Source: Antedon mediterranea
Lineage: Eukaryota; Echinodermata; Crinoidea; Comatulida; Antedonidae
Direction: 5' to 3'
Assembly: GCF_964355755.1 (NCBI RefSeq)
Contig: NC_092674.1
Location: 12,469,001 to 12,533,000, forward strand
DNA length: 64,000 nt
Position numbers and translations under genes: made by a program. Under the pieces are notes generated by a model, which did no database searches, was not told the DNA's origin, and saw nothing but the letters and a program-made list of their open reading frames with translations. Shown piece by piece: positions 1 through 11,373 of the stretch. Numbering within the stretch: the stretch's first letter is position 1; every line of letters begins with the position of its first letter.

Positions 1-564
1 TACATTCTACTTTTATACTGGATATGCAAATTTTAGGCTTCAGAGGAGGATAACATTTTCCCTCCGAAAATTATACGATTTTGATTGGCTAATAATAAGG
101 CGGACCTGGTCTAAAGCATCCTTCTCTAAACACAGAGAATCACAACATTTAATACGACATAAAGGTTAATTCTATTCTGTTCCGTTTATTCACTAAAGCC
201 TAAATTTCAATCAGATATGTTACTTTTCACTATGAAAATCGGTTCTTTTTAGTGGGCTGAATTATTAACATGAATTGATTTAAACGGCCACCAACTGTCA
301 GTACTCAGTTTAATAAAACTAAATCCCACTTGTACAGAGCATTTAACATGAAAACTTTTACAGATACAATATCATTTCACTATAAATCTTTGATATCATG
401 TGTATATAAACAACACTGGATGTGTTTACAATTGCCATGTCACGGGAATACGGTTGAGTTTCATAGGAAACAAAGTTGCAGCGATTATAAGTTTCTGAAA
501 TATACTGTAGTGCTGCTGTGTTATCGGAGAAAGTATATAATCTATATAATCAGTATGTTATAGG
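1..564. other. Stretch without recognisable gene
   Basis: No exon or RNA gene is recognisable. The open frame at 330-563 shows no family motif. About 241-330 (around 'tagtgggctga') resembles 49020-49110 and more weakly 61330-61370, so at least part is old interspersed repeat. Confidence 0.5.
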
Positions 565-1072
565 CGTCACTTTACTGATATCCTTTTTCTTTTTAAGATT
601 TTCAATTCTAATATAATTAATACTGACAATTTATTTAATATTCGTAATCCAAAACGTGTTACTCGTAGCTCTTCTTCTGTTGGTACTCTTTTTGATATTC
701 GTCGCTGCAGAACTGAATCTTCTTTTCAATCATATCCCACGTATTACCAGAATTTGGAATAACTTACCCAGTGAAATCCGCAACTTAAATATTTCTGTTA
801 GTTCTTTTAAAACCAAATTACTGAATTATCTCAATATTTATTTTTGAAATAATTTTGATATTGAAAAAGTGTGTAGTTGGTCGCTTTCTTGTAGATGCTT
901 TAATATTGTAGAACGTAATTTATTTACTTTTCTTATATTTTTCTGTTCTGGTTTGACCAACTAGCATAGGTGTTTAGCACCTGTTTGGTCTTTCCGTGCT
1001 TCCTTTTATAATTGTTTTGTCTTCTTTGTTATGTATATGGCAGAAATTGAATAAATAAATAAATAAATAAAC
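565..1072 (+). pseudogene. LINE 3' end, RT C-terminal fragment (copy 1)
   Basis: This is the 3' end of a non-LTR retrotransposon. A decayed frame reads as the C-terminal tail typical of CR1/L2/Jockey-type ORF2 proteins: a basic 'RNPKR' segment, then 'RIWNNLPSEIRN' and 'SFKTKL', then a stop at about 847. A 2-base deletion relative to 29485-29893 falls just before the 'PRITRIW' segment and breaks the frame. The 3' UTR ends in an (AAAT)n tail at about 1048-1072. Endonuclease and RT core are absent, so the copy is heavily 5'-truncated. The same fragment recurs at 27965-28049 plus 29485-29893 and at 33365-33660. The motifs support a LINE C-terminus; the clade is not certain. Confidence 0.7.
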
Positions 1073-2230
1073 ACAGTATGTATTCAATTATCTCAACACA
1101 AATACCAATTGAAATGCCATGGTTTCTGTGATTAGTTCTTTAGTTCTTTTAAATATGTCTACTATAATCTTTCCATCTCTTCTGAAAACTGTTTTCAATA
1201 CAATCAATTGCCTGTTGTAGATACAAACAAGGAAAATGCTTATTCGTCATTACTAACAAGTAAGTTATCAAGGATAGTTATTTCTTCAGGTTGATGTACT
1301 TACATTTCCATCACATAACCCTTACCTTCTATCACGTAAAGTATTAAGAGTACACGCCTGTTCATGTGCGCCATATTATTGCTCATATATTCTTTACTAA
1401 AATAATTTTGCAAGCACGTTTAATGTATTGATTCAACATTACTTTGTTTATCAATATTGGGGTTGTATATTCATATGAAGTAATAATATTAACAAGGTCA
1501 ACACTCGGGAAACCAAATTTTCTGGAAAAAATTGAGACTGCATGACATTTTTTTCTGTTATTAACCATAATAGGAAGTATAAATAAAATGTCAACTATTG
1601 CTATATTTTGTGGTTAAAGGTCACCAAATACAGGCCAAAATACCAAAAAATCATATTTTAAAAATAAAACCATTATAATGGTTTAGATTCACGGTGATTC
1701 TAGAAACAGCAGCGAATTTATCAAAACTGTTGTTTTTGCTCTTTTAAATTGAAATTTCATGGTTTCTCCCAGTTTCCATGGTTACAAGACACTATTAAAA
1801 TTTACCAAACATAACATTATTAGTGGATTTATATTTAAGATGTCTTCTTCCTAAACAATATTAAACAGTTTGGATTGCCAAATTTACCATTTTTTGACTT
1901 TGAATTGATTCTGTCACACTGTGCCATGGGCCAAGAGCTATTCCTTTATTATTCTATTTTTTTTTTAATCGGTAATCGTGACCCTTTATAAGTTGTTGTA
2001 TAATATGATGTGCCAGCGTGCTACGTTCTAGACATTGGAATAGTAAACAACTAATAGTAAAAAGAACTTTAAATGAATTGTAAACGTCTGTCCAGCATTA
2101 GATATAATCTTAAAATTCTCTTCTGGAAAGAGGTAATAGATGTATGGAGTAATTTTATTTCTATTCATTATCCAAAGTATGTTGACGAGCTATTACGAAT
2201 GCAAGTTTGGAATAATGAAGTAATAAGAAT

Positions 2231-2347
2231 AATATACGGCCATACTGCGTTGAAACACCGGTTCTCGTCAGATCACCGAAGTTAAGCAACGTTGGGCCCG
2301 GTTGCGTTCTGGATGGGAGACCGTCTTTGTGGCGGGTGCTGTATATA
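2231..2347 (+). rRNA. 5S rRNA-derived sequence (SINE head, not a functional rRNA gene)
   Basis: About 117 nt align by eye over the full length of animal 5S rRNA. There is a 'cggccatac' start, an internal box-A-like 'gaagttaagcaa', 'gggcccggtt', the very conserved 'ggatgggagaccg', and a 3' end 'gggtgctgtata' that can pair with the 5' end. Differences in helix III and the loops, and its position inside a SINE, argue that it serves or once served as an internal RNA polymerase III promoter rather than as ribosomal 5S. Confidence 0.6.
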
Positions 2348-2561
2348 CTGGAGAGTGATGGTGTAATGGTAATATCTGAATAGCATGTAATAGGCATGGG
2401 TTCGAGGTTATCTGTACCATACTAATTGCATCCTTAGGCAAGATGCTTTACTCTCATTGCCTAATCTTGTAGGCGCTGCACTGCTGGCTGCCGTGGGTCC
2501 GTGGAGGGCCTAATTTCCTCACTGAGGACAAATATTAATACAAAATACAAAAAAAAAAATA
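2231..2561 (+). mobile_element. Chimeric SINE: 5S rRNA head, tRNA-like and core-like body
   Basis: Three parts are visible. The 5S rRNA-like head covers 2231-2347. The middle has a tRNA-type B-box-like 'gggttcgagg' at about 2398-2407 with a weak A-box-like stretch before it. Then comes a 'ccttaggcaagatgcttt' stretch that resembles the core domain of V/Deu-type SINEs, and a short A-rich end. 5S-tRNA-core chimeras are an established SINE architecture in deuterostomes. The element splits the L1/Tx1-like LINE; paralogous uninterrupted sites lie near 30948 and 34841. Compared with those sites 'ggc' is missing at the junction and no clear target duplication is seen. Confidence 0.7.
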
Positions 2562-3984
2562 CAACGAATGTATAAGATATGGAAATTGGGAAAAAGCAGG
2601 TATTCTGTTTGTTAATGATTTGTTTAAAAGCAATGGGCAATTTATGAATAAAAAAGAAGTCGAAGATACCTATGGAATTAAGATAAACTATATAAAATCA
2701 ATAGGATTAAGAAGGCTTCTGATGGAAATAAATAACAATTTAATGATATGTGAAATAAAAAAAAACCAGTTTTGCCGGATATTCCATTTCATATAACAAG
2801 TACTCTTTCAACAAAGAAAGGGATGTCGTATTTGTTATGATGTTTTAAATAACTCAATGTTTAAATCATGAACAGGACAAAAGAAATGGGCAGAGAATAA
2901 ATTTGTATTCAATAACGAACAATTGAAAGCTATCTACCTAGCTCCATATACGTGTACAATGAATATTGTTTTAATATATTTACAATATAAAATTGTAAAC
3001 AGAATAATTGCAACAAATGAACAATTATTTAAAATGAATATAAAAGAAACTTCAATGTGCTCATTTAGAGATGGTAAAATCGAAACCAATTAGCATTTGT
3101 TCTGTAATTGTGCAATAGTAAAAAGGATATGGAACCTTCTCCAGGAAAAAATTTCAGAAAAAACTGGAGTGCAATTTATTTTTAGTAAATAGAGCATAAT
3201 TTTTGGATACCTTGATGCGCATCAGTTTTTTATTCTAATTGTAAAATCATTTATTTATAAATGTAAACTAGTTAAATGCCAAATATCAAAATGGTAATGA
3301 ACGAGTTAAAAAGGTTTTATGAAACGGAAAAATGTATTTATCATCAGAATTTCCAGGACAGTATTTTAAATAGAAAATGGATAAAATTAGAAGCATTTAT
3401 AAATCAGATGGATATCTTTGTTGTTTTTGTTTGTTTTTATATTTTTTATTTGATTATGTTTTTCCTTTGTAATGTATTATATGATGAAAAAAATAAATAA
3501 ATAAAAAAATAAAAAAATAGTAAACAACCAAATAAAAGTGACATTGGGCAGACTTGTAAATGGTAGTTGCGAATGAATTGCAGTTTCTTACAAAGGGAGC
3601 ATACCGCCTCTCGAAACTACGTATTTTGGTACCTGTATGTGTATAGCATGGCCCCCGGTTGTCGACGCGTGAGCTGGGCCAACTTCTAAATATATTTACT
3701 CTATAAATATTTCTTACAGAGGGACACCGCCAGATTAAGTGCGTCCTATCACTAGTAAGTAACTTGATTCAGATTTCTAACTAAAGGACAGATATTGACG
3801 CGTAAACCACAATGAAAATTAGTTTGTCAATTAGTTGACGTTTTACTGTAATATTAAATATATTTGTTACTAGAAATTAGTTTGATAAAATATATTTTAC
3901 AAAATTAGTAGACCTAATCGTTTTCCCCTAATAAATTAAGGGGGTGGGGGGGGGGACACGTGTTTGTTTATGAGTGAGAATCAA

Positions 3985-4193
3985 TAAGGCATTTAATTAA
4001 AATGCAGACCGTCTTAAATTACATTGACATGTTACGATAAATATATTCTCATCATCAGAACTGTAATCAAAGCCTAGAGTACTTGTATACGTACAAAGTT
4101 GCGTTTAAATAAGTCAATAATTAGCATGAGAATAGATTTATCGAAACATGTCACGTAATTTTAAGACGGTCCACATTTTCATTAAATGCCTTA
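3985..4193. mobile_element. MITE with ~75-bp terminal inverted repeats (copy 1)
   Basis: The ends 'taaggcattta' and 'taaatgcctta' start inverted arms that run inward through 'gaccgtcttaaa' and 'gataaatatattctcat' for about 75 bp with few mismatches, around a short non-coding middle. There is no ORF. The same element sits at the same place in the other block copies (32378-32586 and 36314-36531), so it was present before triplication. The superfamily cannot be assigned; the flanks are compatible with a TA target. Confidence 0.7.
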
Positions 4194-5259
4194 TGATATT
4201 ATTTGATTATCAATCGTAATTTGGTGGTATTATACATGATGTGCCTGTTTATGTACAGTGAAAGAGCTTATTTTAGTATCCTATAGTAATATATTTTCTA
4301 TATAAGATCATTTGTTATTTTCAATTCGGCGAGGTCCGATGGCATTCGTGACTGCCGGAACAACGCAACAAAAATGAAAAACAAAAATGGCATGTTGTGT
4401 TTTCTGTAGGCCTATACAGTAATTAGTTTCACAGAAACCACCATTGACAGTAGCAGAATTGGGTGTTTATTTCAAGCTCACATAAACGGGCAAAGAAATC
4501 CTCGTCATTAAAAAAAAAACATTATTTAAGCTTATTCACTATAGTATATTTAAATTATCTACTTATTAATTTATTTATATATTGTTTTCTCTTTTTACTT
4601 GGTTCGATAAAACATGTTACCGAGAAACGGAAAACATTCTAGTTGAAATTGTTTATGTTAATTATACCCACAGATTGTACAATTTTCTTTATACTTAATT
4701 AGGTACTCTTTTTGTACTGTTGGGAATTGATAAATATTTCAGTTCAATTATTTTCCAAAATAGTGGTACACAACAATGAAAGAAAATGTGAAAACAACAT
4801 TTTGTTAAGTTCTTGTCAATATTAATATTCTTGCGACTGAGGTGAACTTCGAAAATGCCGGTCAGATATAAAAAAAAAAGTTACAAGGAATAAATTAGCA
4901 ATTGTCAACTGCGTACTCATCCATCAAACTAGCCGCCAAATATTTAATTCCATGAATCTTATGAGGGTTAGTTTTTTAGGAACAATAGTACCTTTTTTAT
5001 TTGTTTTGGCAATTAATGCAATTAAAGCGTAATTAATTCGACATATTCAATTTGGAATAATATGTCCTGTAAAATGACTAGAATGTTCTGATTTGTTAAT
5101 TTTTAAATGATATTATATACAGAATTATATAATTATTATTTAAAATGTTCGGGTGGCTTCCATGTATGCGGCTTTTGGCCTTAATGGAAGTCCTTTTGTA
5201 TATTTTTTGCTTTGTATTTTTTTAATGGATCAAATAAACTGACTTGTGTGACTGGTATC

Positions 5260-5965
5260 TCGCCGCCTTTCCACGTATCATTTTATCGCATTCCATCATA
5301 TTACTATTGAAACCGAATTTAAACATTTTAACAAGCTCTTCACAAAATGCCAAGATACATTAAAAGAACGCTCATCGCCAGATCTATGTATAGTAATCAG
5401 AAATATTCAAACAAAAATGATGTTGTTGTGATGTCTGTGGTGGGTGTTAGGTGTGGCGGCGTTCATTTGGGGAGTCATTTGTTGGTAACATTTTATAATA
5501 AAATAGATTCCCTTAGATAGGAACAAGTACAACACCGTATTTGATATTATCTAGAAGTGATAACAGTTAAAAGTTGTATGAAAAAGCTTGGTAGATAAAT
5601 ATGATATAGCAGTCAATGAATTATTCAACAAGTATAATTGTGTTTGTTTATAATACAATATTGTGTGTATAAATGTACGTTGCGCGGCGTTTATTAGAGG
5701 GTGGAGGCTTGATATTTCAAAGATGTTTTTTGGGGAGGGGGCGTTTATTCAAATAAATGCGGTAGGCTTAATTGGTATAATCAATACATTATTTAGTTCT
5801 AATCAAACACCAAATAATGAAAATCATCAGTGAACTGTTTCGGCATAAGGAAAACGTTTTAAACGGCTTGCAGCATTGGTCAAACCACTCCGTGTCTCAA
5901 TAGCGATACAGTACATGCAGAGTATCAGAACGTACCAGTTCCAGAAACGGATGAAATACGAATTT
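5260..5965 (+). repeat. Interspersed repeat family 'GCGTTTATTAGAGGG', copy at 5.3-5.97 kb
   Basis: The recognisable core runs from a 'gcgtttattagagggtgg' segment at about 5687, through 'ggggcgtttattcaaataaa' and 'ttaattggtataatcaatac', to 'aaacggctt' near 5865. Direct copies lie at about 9690-10190, 18830-19165 plus 21125-21300, and 55800-56350. An inverted copy lies at about 22970-23240. No coding potential is seen; this copy runs into LINE remains near 5970. Confidence 0.7.
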
Positions 5966-5984
5966 AATTAAGTATTAAAGCAAA

Positions 5985-7110
5985 CATAACAACGGACGAA
6001 GATTAATTGATAGTTGTCCCACTAAACAAATACAAGGACCGGGAAAACCCAGCAAACTATCGCCCAATTACTCTATTATCCATTTTTTTGTTAAAATATT
6101 AGAAAGAGGTTGGGGAGAATAAGATAATGGGTAGAAATAAAACAAATTATATCAGAGGAACAGGCGGGCTTTAGGAATAAATATAGGACGATTGATAATG
6201 CTTTTATACTATAATCAATAAAGCATTACAAAAAAAAGGGGAAAACGCTATAGTGTGTTTGTAGATTTTAAACAGGATTTTGATCGTGTGGATAGATCAA
6301 TTTTAATAAATTAGATAAGTTAAACCTTCTTGTAAACTCAATCTACTTGATATCTATGTACACGAACACTGAAATAAAAATGAAAACGCTGCATGGTTTA
6401 ACAGATGCAATATAATGTAGTATAGGATTAAAGCAAGGATGTCTCCTCTCTCCACTTCTTTTCACTCTTTTTATATGATTTTAAAGACATTTTACAGAGG
6501 GAAAAAAACCACTACTGTTTAATAGATAACAATGTAATTTCACACTTATTATTTGGAGATGATCTAGTTTTGTTTTCTTATTCTAAAGTTGGTCTACAAA
6601 AGCAAATAAATTGTCTTGTAAAATATTGCAATGTAAATAAGTTAGAAATAAATAAGTTAAAAACTAAAGCTTATGGTGTTCCGAAATGGTGGGGATGAAA
6701 AATGGTACATGATGTCAATATAGAAATAGTAAAAGAATATAAATATTTAGGTTTTTAATTTAATAATAAAGTGGATTGGAACACGATGAAAATTAAACAG
6801 GCGGAAAATCACGCTTTACATTATCGTGCCATAATCTGTTGATTGGAAAGGGGCGACATTAAAAAAGTAACCGAGAGTCTAGAATATGCATGTTTTGTGA
6901 TCAATTAAGTTTAGAAGATGAAAAACATTTTCTTTTTTACTCTCCTTTTATAAAAACATTAGAAAAAAAATATATGTCTAATTTAAATGTATACATGTTA
7001 AAAAATATGTTTATAAACAATGAAACTCAAAAAATTAAGTCTTTGCAACCTATTTATGTAAAGCTTATGAAAAGAGAAAAACCTGTATTTCCGAAAATAA
7101 TATAGATTTT
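5985..7110 (+). pseudogene. Degenerate LINE reverse transcriptase
   Basis: RT landmarks can be followed across several frames. 'ANYRPITLLS' is near 6050 (motifs 1-2). Motif A, 'FVDFKQDFDRVDR', is near 6258-6297. Motif B, 'GLKQGCLLSPLLF', is near 6427-6465. Motif C is near 6552 with GDD in place of the usual ADD. A C-terminal stretch at 6890-7105 has a Cys and 'DEKHFLFYSP', like the Cys/His tail of several LINE clades. Many stops and frameshifts separate these segments, so it cannot encode a working enzyme. The endonuclease domain is missing. It follows the interspersed repeat at 5.3-5.97 kb directly. About 7121-7300 has no recognisable content. Confidence 0.75.
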
Positions 7111-7309
7111 ATTATGTGAAATGGGCCGGAGGCCACTGTTTAATGAAATCAAAAGAAAGAAAAAAAGTTGGTCTATACATCAGCGTAGTACAGAAACGGC
7201 TTTGTTAAAAGTCAAAACATATATTCTCCACAACTTTGCCACAGGTCGCGTGCTTATAAGCAATAATTCATACATGTCATCCGTGTTCGACACAGTGGAC
7301 CATACAGTT

Positions 7310-8012
7310 TTAATTATTTCATTTATTTATTTTATTCATTTCCCAACCAACAGTGAGCTCATGGTTCACCACTTACAGGAGGGAACACAGACAAACACGA
7401 ACATATACAATAACAAACATTAAACTAAACTACTAACAATGTTACGAAACTTACGGAAATTATTACTAAAGATATCTAACTCAGGGTTTCTTAAAGTAAA
7501 AGAATTATAAGTTTGACTTAATCTACTAATAAAACCATGTTTTAAAACATTTACTCTACTAAAAGGAATATGAAAAGTAGTATTTCTTCTAAGACGACGA
7601 CTAGGGACTCTAAGATAAAAATTACTAACTAAGTTACAGTCAATTAAAGAATAAATACATTTATACAAAAAAACAAGATCAAAAAAGGTTCTACGAGACT
7701 CAAGAGATCGGACATGGAAATGAAAGTCAGGATTCTGGTTGTGGCTGATGTAGCGTAAAAAACGGTTATGCAGACGCTGAATGCGCGTAGACTGAGTTTT
7801 TGAAATAGAATTAAAAATAACAGAACTGAAGTTGAGAATGGGATGGATAATTGAATAATAAAGGTGGATTTTGGTTTGCCTGTCAACATGTTTACAATTA
7901 CGCCACATCAGCCCAAGCAGTCTATTGCACTTGCCAACAAGATAATCAATATGAAAAGAAAAGCAAAGGGAACTATCAATAAAAACACCAGGATCTTTTT
8001 GCGATTGCATAT
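7310..8012 (-). pseudogene. LINE 3' end on minus strand, RT C-terminal half
   Basis: An open frame of 196 codons (7420-8010) reads as the region after the RT catalytic core: 'VFIDSSLCFSFHIDYL', 'RLLGLMWRN', 'LYYSIIHPILNFSSVIF', 'RIQRLHNRFLRYI', and a C-terminal 'RVNVLKHGFISRLSQTYNSF' block. This order is typical of Jockey/I/CR1-type ORF2. The stop is followed by ~100 bp of 3' UTR and an AT-rich (AAAT)-type tail near 7310-7330. The frame is open along its whole length, which suggests a fairly young copy, but RT motifs A-C and the endonuclease are absent. It abuts an opposite-strand LINE at about 8015. Confidence 0.75.
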
Positions 8013-8114
8013 TAATAATATAATTAATAGATTATCTAATGAGTTTGAGTATCAAATTTGGTGCTATAAATTGAATTGGATCATGTTTAGACAACCGATG
8101 TTACAAGGTCAAAT

Positions 8115-8700
8115 TGTTGGGTTGTCAATCTGTAAAAACAAAAATTAAAGTCGGTGTCCCACAGGGGTCAACAATTAGCCCGGCACTTTTTACAGCGTAT
8201 ACTAGACCTATTGCCGATATTATAAAGTTTCATAATGTTGGGTATCATCTATATGCTGATGATACCCGACTTTATTCAAATTTTGATCCTAAAATAGCCG
8301 GTGACTTAGAAGTGTCTATTTTTTAGATTAATAATCTGTATCAAAAAACTTAAAATATGGATGTGTAAAAACAAACTTACGCTTAATGAGCAAAAGACAG
8401 AACTTTTAGTTTTGGTTCCACTAAAGGTTAATATTAATGATAGTAAAATTGAACTTAATATTGGTGGTGACATTCTGAAACCATCAGATACCGTTACGAA
8501 TCTTTGATACAGACCTTAGCATGACACCTCATATTAATATGATTTGTATATGACTTCTATATTTTTATATATTTATATTTTCCTATGTATCATTTTTCAT
8601 TGAGATTTCTATTTTTATATCTTAAAATTGTAACAAAATATGTTAAGCGCTTTGATCAACTATATCGCTATATAAGCATTTAGTATTATAATTATTATCA
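8115..8700 (+). pseudogene. L2/CR1-like LINE remnant, RT motifs B-C and 3' end
   Basis: The frame at 8150-8326 contains motif B ('VGVPQGSTISPALF') and motif C ('HLYADDTRLYSNF'); after a stop, 'MCKNKLTLNEQKTELLV' and 'LNIGGDILKPSDTVTNL' continue in other frames. The 3' UTR contains 'taagcgctttgatca' and 'cgctatataagc', which resemble the conserved 3' end of L2/CR1-like elements, and ends in an ATT-rich tail at about 8680-8700. The thumb and C-terminal segment seem internally deleted. The CTAG of the next Helitron-like repeat starts directly after the tail. Confidence 0.7.
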
Positions 8701-9430
8701 CTAGATGTACGCGAGCGAAGCGAGCGTACCTTCTAGGTCGTGTCCACAGATGGTTCTCAAATACACAGTAATTCCAGCGTAAAAAAACTGGCGATTTTAA
8801 ATGTACTTACCGAAGGACTATAAATACATTGTCGTTTTCCGAAACGAATAAATAGACACGATGATTAATGTAGTCAACTGAAATTAACACCCATGGAATT
8901 AGGCCTACTTCCGAAGGAGAAACTTGTCTTAAAAATGAGTCCAAGTTTTTTATTTTAACTCATTTAAACAAACCCAATTTGTGTTTTGTATATAACATTA
9001 GAGTTGAGTGATGGGGAAGAGGATGGGAAGATAAATTTTTAAACAAATTCTTTATCCACTCAGTAACGAAAAATAGTTTTAAATGTTTTATAGGCCTATC
9101 AATAATATACCACTAAACAAAGTAAAACATTTACGATTTAATACTTTTTTAAAACTGTCCCTTTTATAGTCGATTGAAATAGTAAACGACGACGTTTATA
9201 TTTGGGTAATAAATGGGTAATACGTATTTACAATATTGCTAAAGTATTGCAATATTATATCTCAGTCTGAGAGATTGGAATGTTCTATTCATCGCAAATC
9301 AATACATTTGTATAAACGTATATTATTAAATCTAACAAAATAGTATTTTTTTAAAGAATTCGGCCTGTCTTCAACATTATGAGACTGTACTCGAGCTGTT
9401 CAACCGGTTTTTAGCTATTAAAGCTCAGGT
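8701..9430 (-). mobile_element. Helitron-like element, diverged copy, 3' hairpin at the left edge
   Basis: The left edge (8701-8736) is 'ctag', then a GC-rich palindrome around 'gcgagcgaagcgagcg', then 'cttctag'. Read on the minus strand this is a subterminal hairpin ending in CTAG followed by T, the hallmark of a Helitron 3' end. The sequence to the right, to about 9430, matches 28087-29180 with substitutions and indels; the other end is not defined. No Rep/helicase coding is present, so it is non-autonomous. About 9430-9690 is AT-rich and unassigned. Confidence 0.6.
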
Positions 9431-9689
9431 ACAGGCATGAATTTTAAATATAATATCTGGTTAAGTACATTAATGAAATATTTGTAACAGAAATCAAGAC
9501 GAAAGAACATGAATTTCCATTAAAATGGTCGAATACAAAATATGGCAAAATTCTGCCATAAAAACCAGGAAGACTTTTTTTCAGTATTTAGATCTTGACA
9601 GATTCGTGACGGACGCATATTCAAATAAACCAAATTCACTAGAATTTAGTAATGAAGCAAAAGTTTTAGATTCGTCTTAAAAATATCAT

Positions 9690-10190
9690 ATCATCGCATC
9701 CAATCCTATTACTATTGAAAACGAATTGAAACATTTTAACACGCTTTTTATGATGGCCACACAAATCGTCAGATCTATGTAATGAGAAATATACAAACAG
9801 TGATGTCGGGGTGGGTGTTTGTGGAAGGCATTTGTTGGTAACATTAATTTCATAATAAAATAAATTCCCCTATATCAAGTACAACACTGTATTTCGTATT
9901 ATCAAAATTGATAACAATAAACAATTGTATGAAAATAATTGTTAAATAGATATAACAGTTAATCAATTATTCAACATAATATAATTATAATTGTGTTATA
10001 ATACAGAATTGTGTGTATAATGTGGGTGGCGTGGCGTTTATTAGAGGGTGGAATTTGAATATTCCAAAGATGTTTTATGGGGGAGAGGGCGTTCGTATAT
10101 CGGGTCTCAACGGCGATAAACGCAGATAGCGCGCAACCTGTTCAAACCTAACATCAACTCAACAACTCGGCTACCATTTAGCTATATCGA
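9690..10190 (+). repeat. Interspersed repeat family 'GCGTTTATTAGAGGG', copy at 9.7-10.2 kb
   Basis: This copy runs from 'atcatcgcatccaatcc' through 'gcgtttattagagggtgg' (about 10032) to the conserved 'caactcggctaccatt' block at 10163-10178. It lacks the 'taatcaatac' middle seen in the copies at 5.3 and 55.8 kb. It lies before the ankyrin unit at 10.6-11.2 kb, and the 55.8-kb copy similarly precedes a unit-like block. Confidence 0.65.
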
Positions 10191-11105
10191 GAATTTACCT
10201 GATTTGAAATACATCTATGATTATGGCTATAATCAGTTCTCCCGATTGAGGCATAGTGTAATTTATGATATTCAAAATTGATATACTGATTTTAAAATTT
10301 ACCCGCAATATAATTCGATGATGTTTTAATATAATTGATTTGTTGATCGTTTTTTTGCACAAACAAAAATGTGATGTGCCCATATATTGACATGATGATG
10401 TCATATAACTACCATATTTGGGCACACTAATGTTATAGTGTAGACAGCTTGGAATGTTACGCGTGGCCGTAAAAAAGCAAAACGAACATTGGAGGGGAGC
10501 AAAAACTCGGAAGTCGCAAAATAGTATTAGTGAAACGCGTAATAACATTGCAGTGATATTTATTAATTCATAAAGTTTATGAAATAATTAAATTAAAAAA
10601 ATTATTACAAAGTGCGACAGACAGTTATTACAACGTGCGACAGCTCGATTACTACAAGTGCGACACAGTACAAACGGGGTTTACAGATAGTAGTTATATG
10701 CGATGTGTCTTTTTTAAAGACAGTACTTATCAGAAATGGACCCTATTTGTGTCCTTTCTTGAGTTTCGGGATCATTAATTTGAAAATAATATTAAGTTCT
10801 GTGGTGAGATCTTACTTGGAGATTCAGGGCTTTAAATGACCGCGACTTAAAACTGTCTTTGATTTATCTTACTTCCCAATGTCAAGATTAACATTGATGA
10901 GGCAGCGTTGTTCCGAATTACGTGAGGGGTACCGTGCAGTCCTCGACAATATCAGTCATCCTCACTACAAAGTAGGCCTAAGTTGGTTCATTTAGGTATG
11001 TTATTACCGATACGCCCTTTAAAAATTGTTAAATTAGCACTTTGTTTTAAACACACTGAATTATATACTGTAGTACATATTAATATTAATGTTTGTAGCA
11101 CTTAC
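10191..11105. other. Intron sequence of ankyrin unit a
   Basis: There is no gene here. From about 10440 ('gcgtggccgtaaaa', 'ttggaggggagcaaaaact') it is a diverged, internally deleted version of the block at 56440-57000, 37640-38600 and 61500-62400. From about 10980 ('ggtatgttattaccga', 'acgccctttaaa') it matches the sequence that lies just 3' of every ankyrin exon. At 10607-10665 a short unit 'attac(a)aagtgcgac' is repeated about three times. Confidence 0.6.
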
Positions 11106-11204
11106 ATTCTCCTGAAGATCCAATTTAGCACCAGCCTTGAGCAAAATAGTGCAAACATCTGTGTGGCCCTTTAGTGCAGCCAAATATAAAGGTGACGCTC
11201 CATT
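11106..11204 (-). CDS. Single-ankyrin-repeat exon (unit a)
   Basis: This 99-nt exon encodes exactly one 33-residue ankyrin repeat in phase 0. It reads N-G-A-S-P-L-Y-L-A-A then K-G-H-T-D-V-C-T-I-L-L-K-A-G-A-K-L-D-L-Q. The motifs match the helix-turn-helix consensus (TPLHLAA, GH..V...LL..GA). The acceptor is 'tttcag' (minus strand, just right of 11204) and the donor is 'gtaag' at 11101-11105. Ankyrin repeats are protein-binding scaffolds; nothing here identifies a partner. It is the last of the seven paralogous exons in transcription order within the window. Upstream intron similarity to the other units stops near 11330, where LINE-like and DNA-transposon insertions begin. Confidence 0.8.
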
Positions 11205-11373
11205 CTGAAACATTACAAACATTATGTTATAGTAGTTTTTACTCTAAACAAAGTATTATAATATTTTCCTGCAATCAATACGATGTAATCAATTAAAAAT
11301 AACGTTATAGATTTAAATAATGCTACATTGTATTGACGAGAGGTTCTGCCAATAGAGGGCTAAAATCACGAAT

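Larger units (their letters stand above)
2052..3515 (+). mobile_element. L1/Tx1-like LINE fragment (copy 1) with SINE nested inside
   Basis: A 5'-truncated LINE in which decayed frames resemble the C-terminal third of L1/Tx1-type ORF2. One stretch has a 'LFWKEVIDVW' start and 'WNNEVIRI', then 'ILFVNDLF..NGQF' and 'YGIKIN'. A later one has 'YKIVNRIIATNEQLF' followed by a Cys/His knuckle-like segment around 'CSFRDGK'. It ends in an A-rich AAAT tail. A 13-bp direct repeat beginning 'aatagtaaac' flanks it at 2039-2051 and 3516-3528, as expected for a target-site duplication. All three block copies share this insertion, so it predates the triplication. Stops and the SINE make this copy non-coding. 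Confidence 0.75.
565..5250 (+). repeat. Triplicated block, copy 1
   Basis: This block recurs in the same order and orientation at 29485-32698 and 33365-37610. Shared landmarks are the LINE C-terminal fragment with (AAAT)n tail, a ~950-bp noncoding stretch, an L1/Tx1-like LINE fragment in the same 13-bp duplication, a G-rich tract near 3940, a ~210-bp MITE and, in copies 1 and 3, a further ~900 bp ending in a 'ggccttaatggaagtcc' stretch. Copy 1 alone carries the SINE at 2231-2561. Similarity is high by eye, with small indels. The noncoding parts (1073-2038 and 3530-5250) hold no gene that I can see; pieces of 4440-4930 recur at 16560-16980 and 41310-41640. Confidence 0.8.

Noticed and set aside
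3938-3956. G-rich tract as a possible quadruplex or regulatory site
   Set aside because: Length varies among the three block copies (also near 32332 and 36270) and looks like simple-sequence drift.
10195-10548. 117-codon minus-strand open frame
   Set aside because: It covers repeat and unit-a intron sequence and shows no protein signature.
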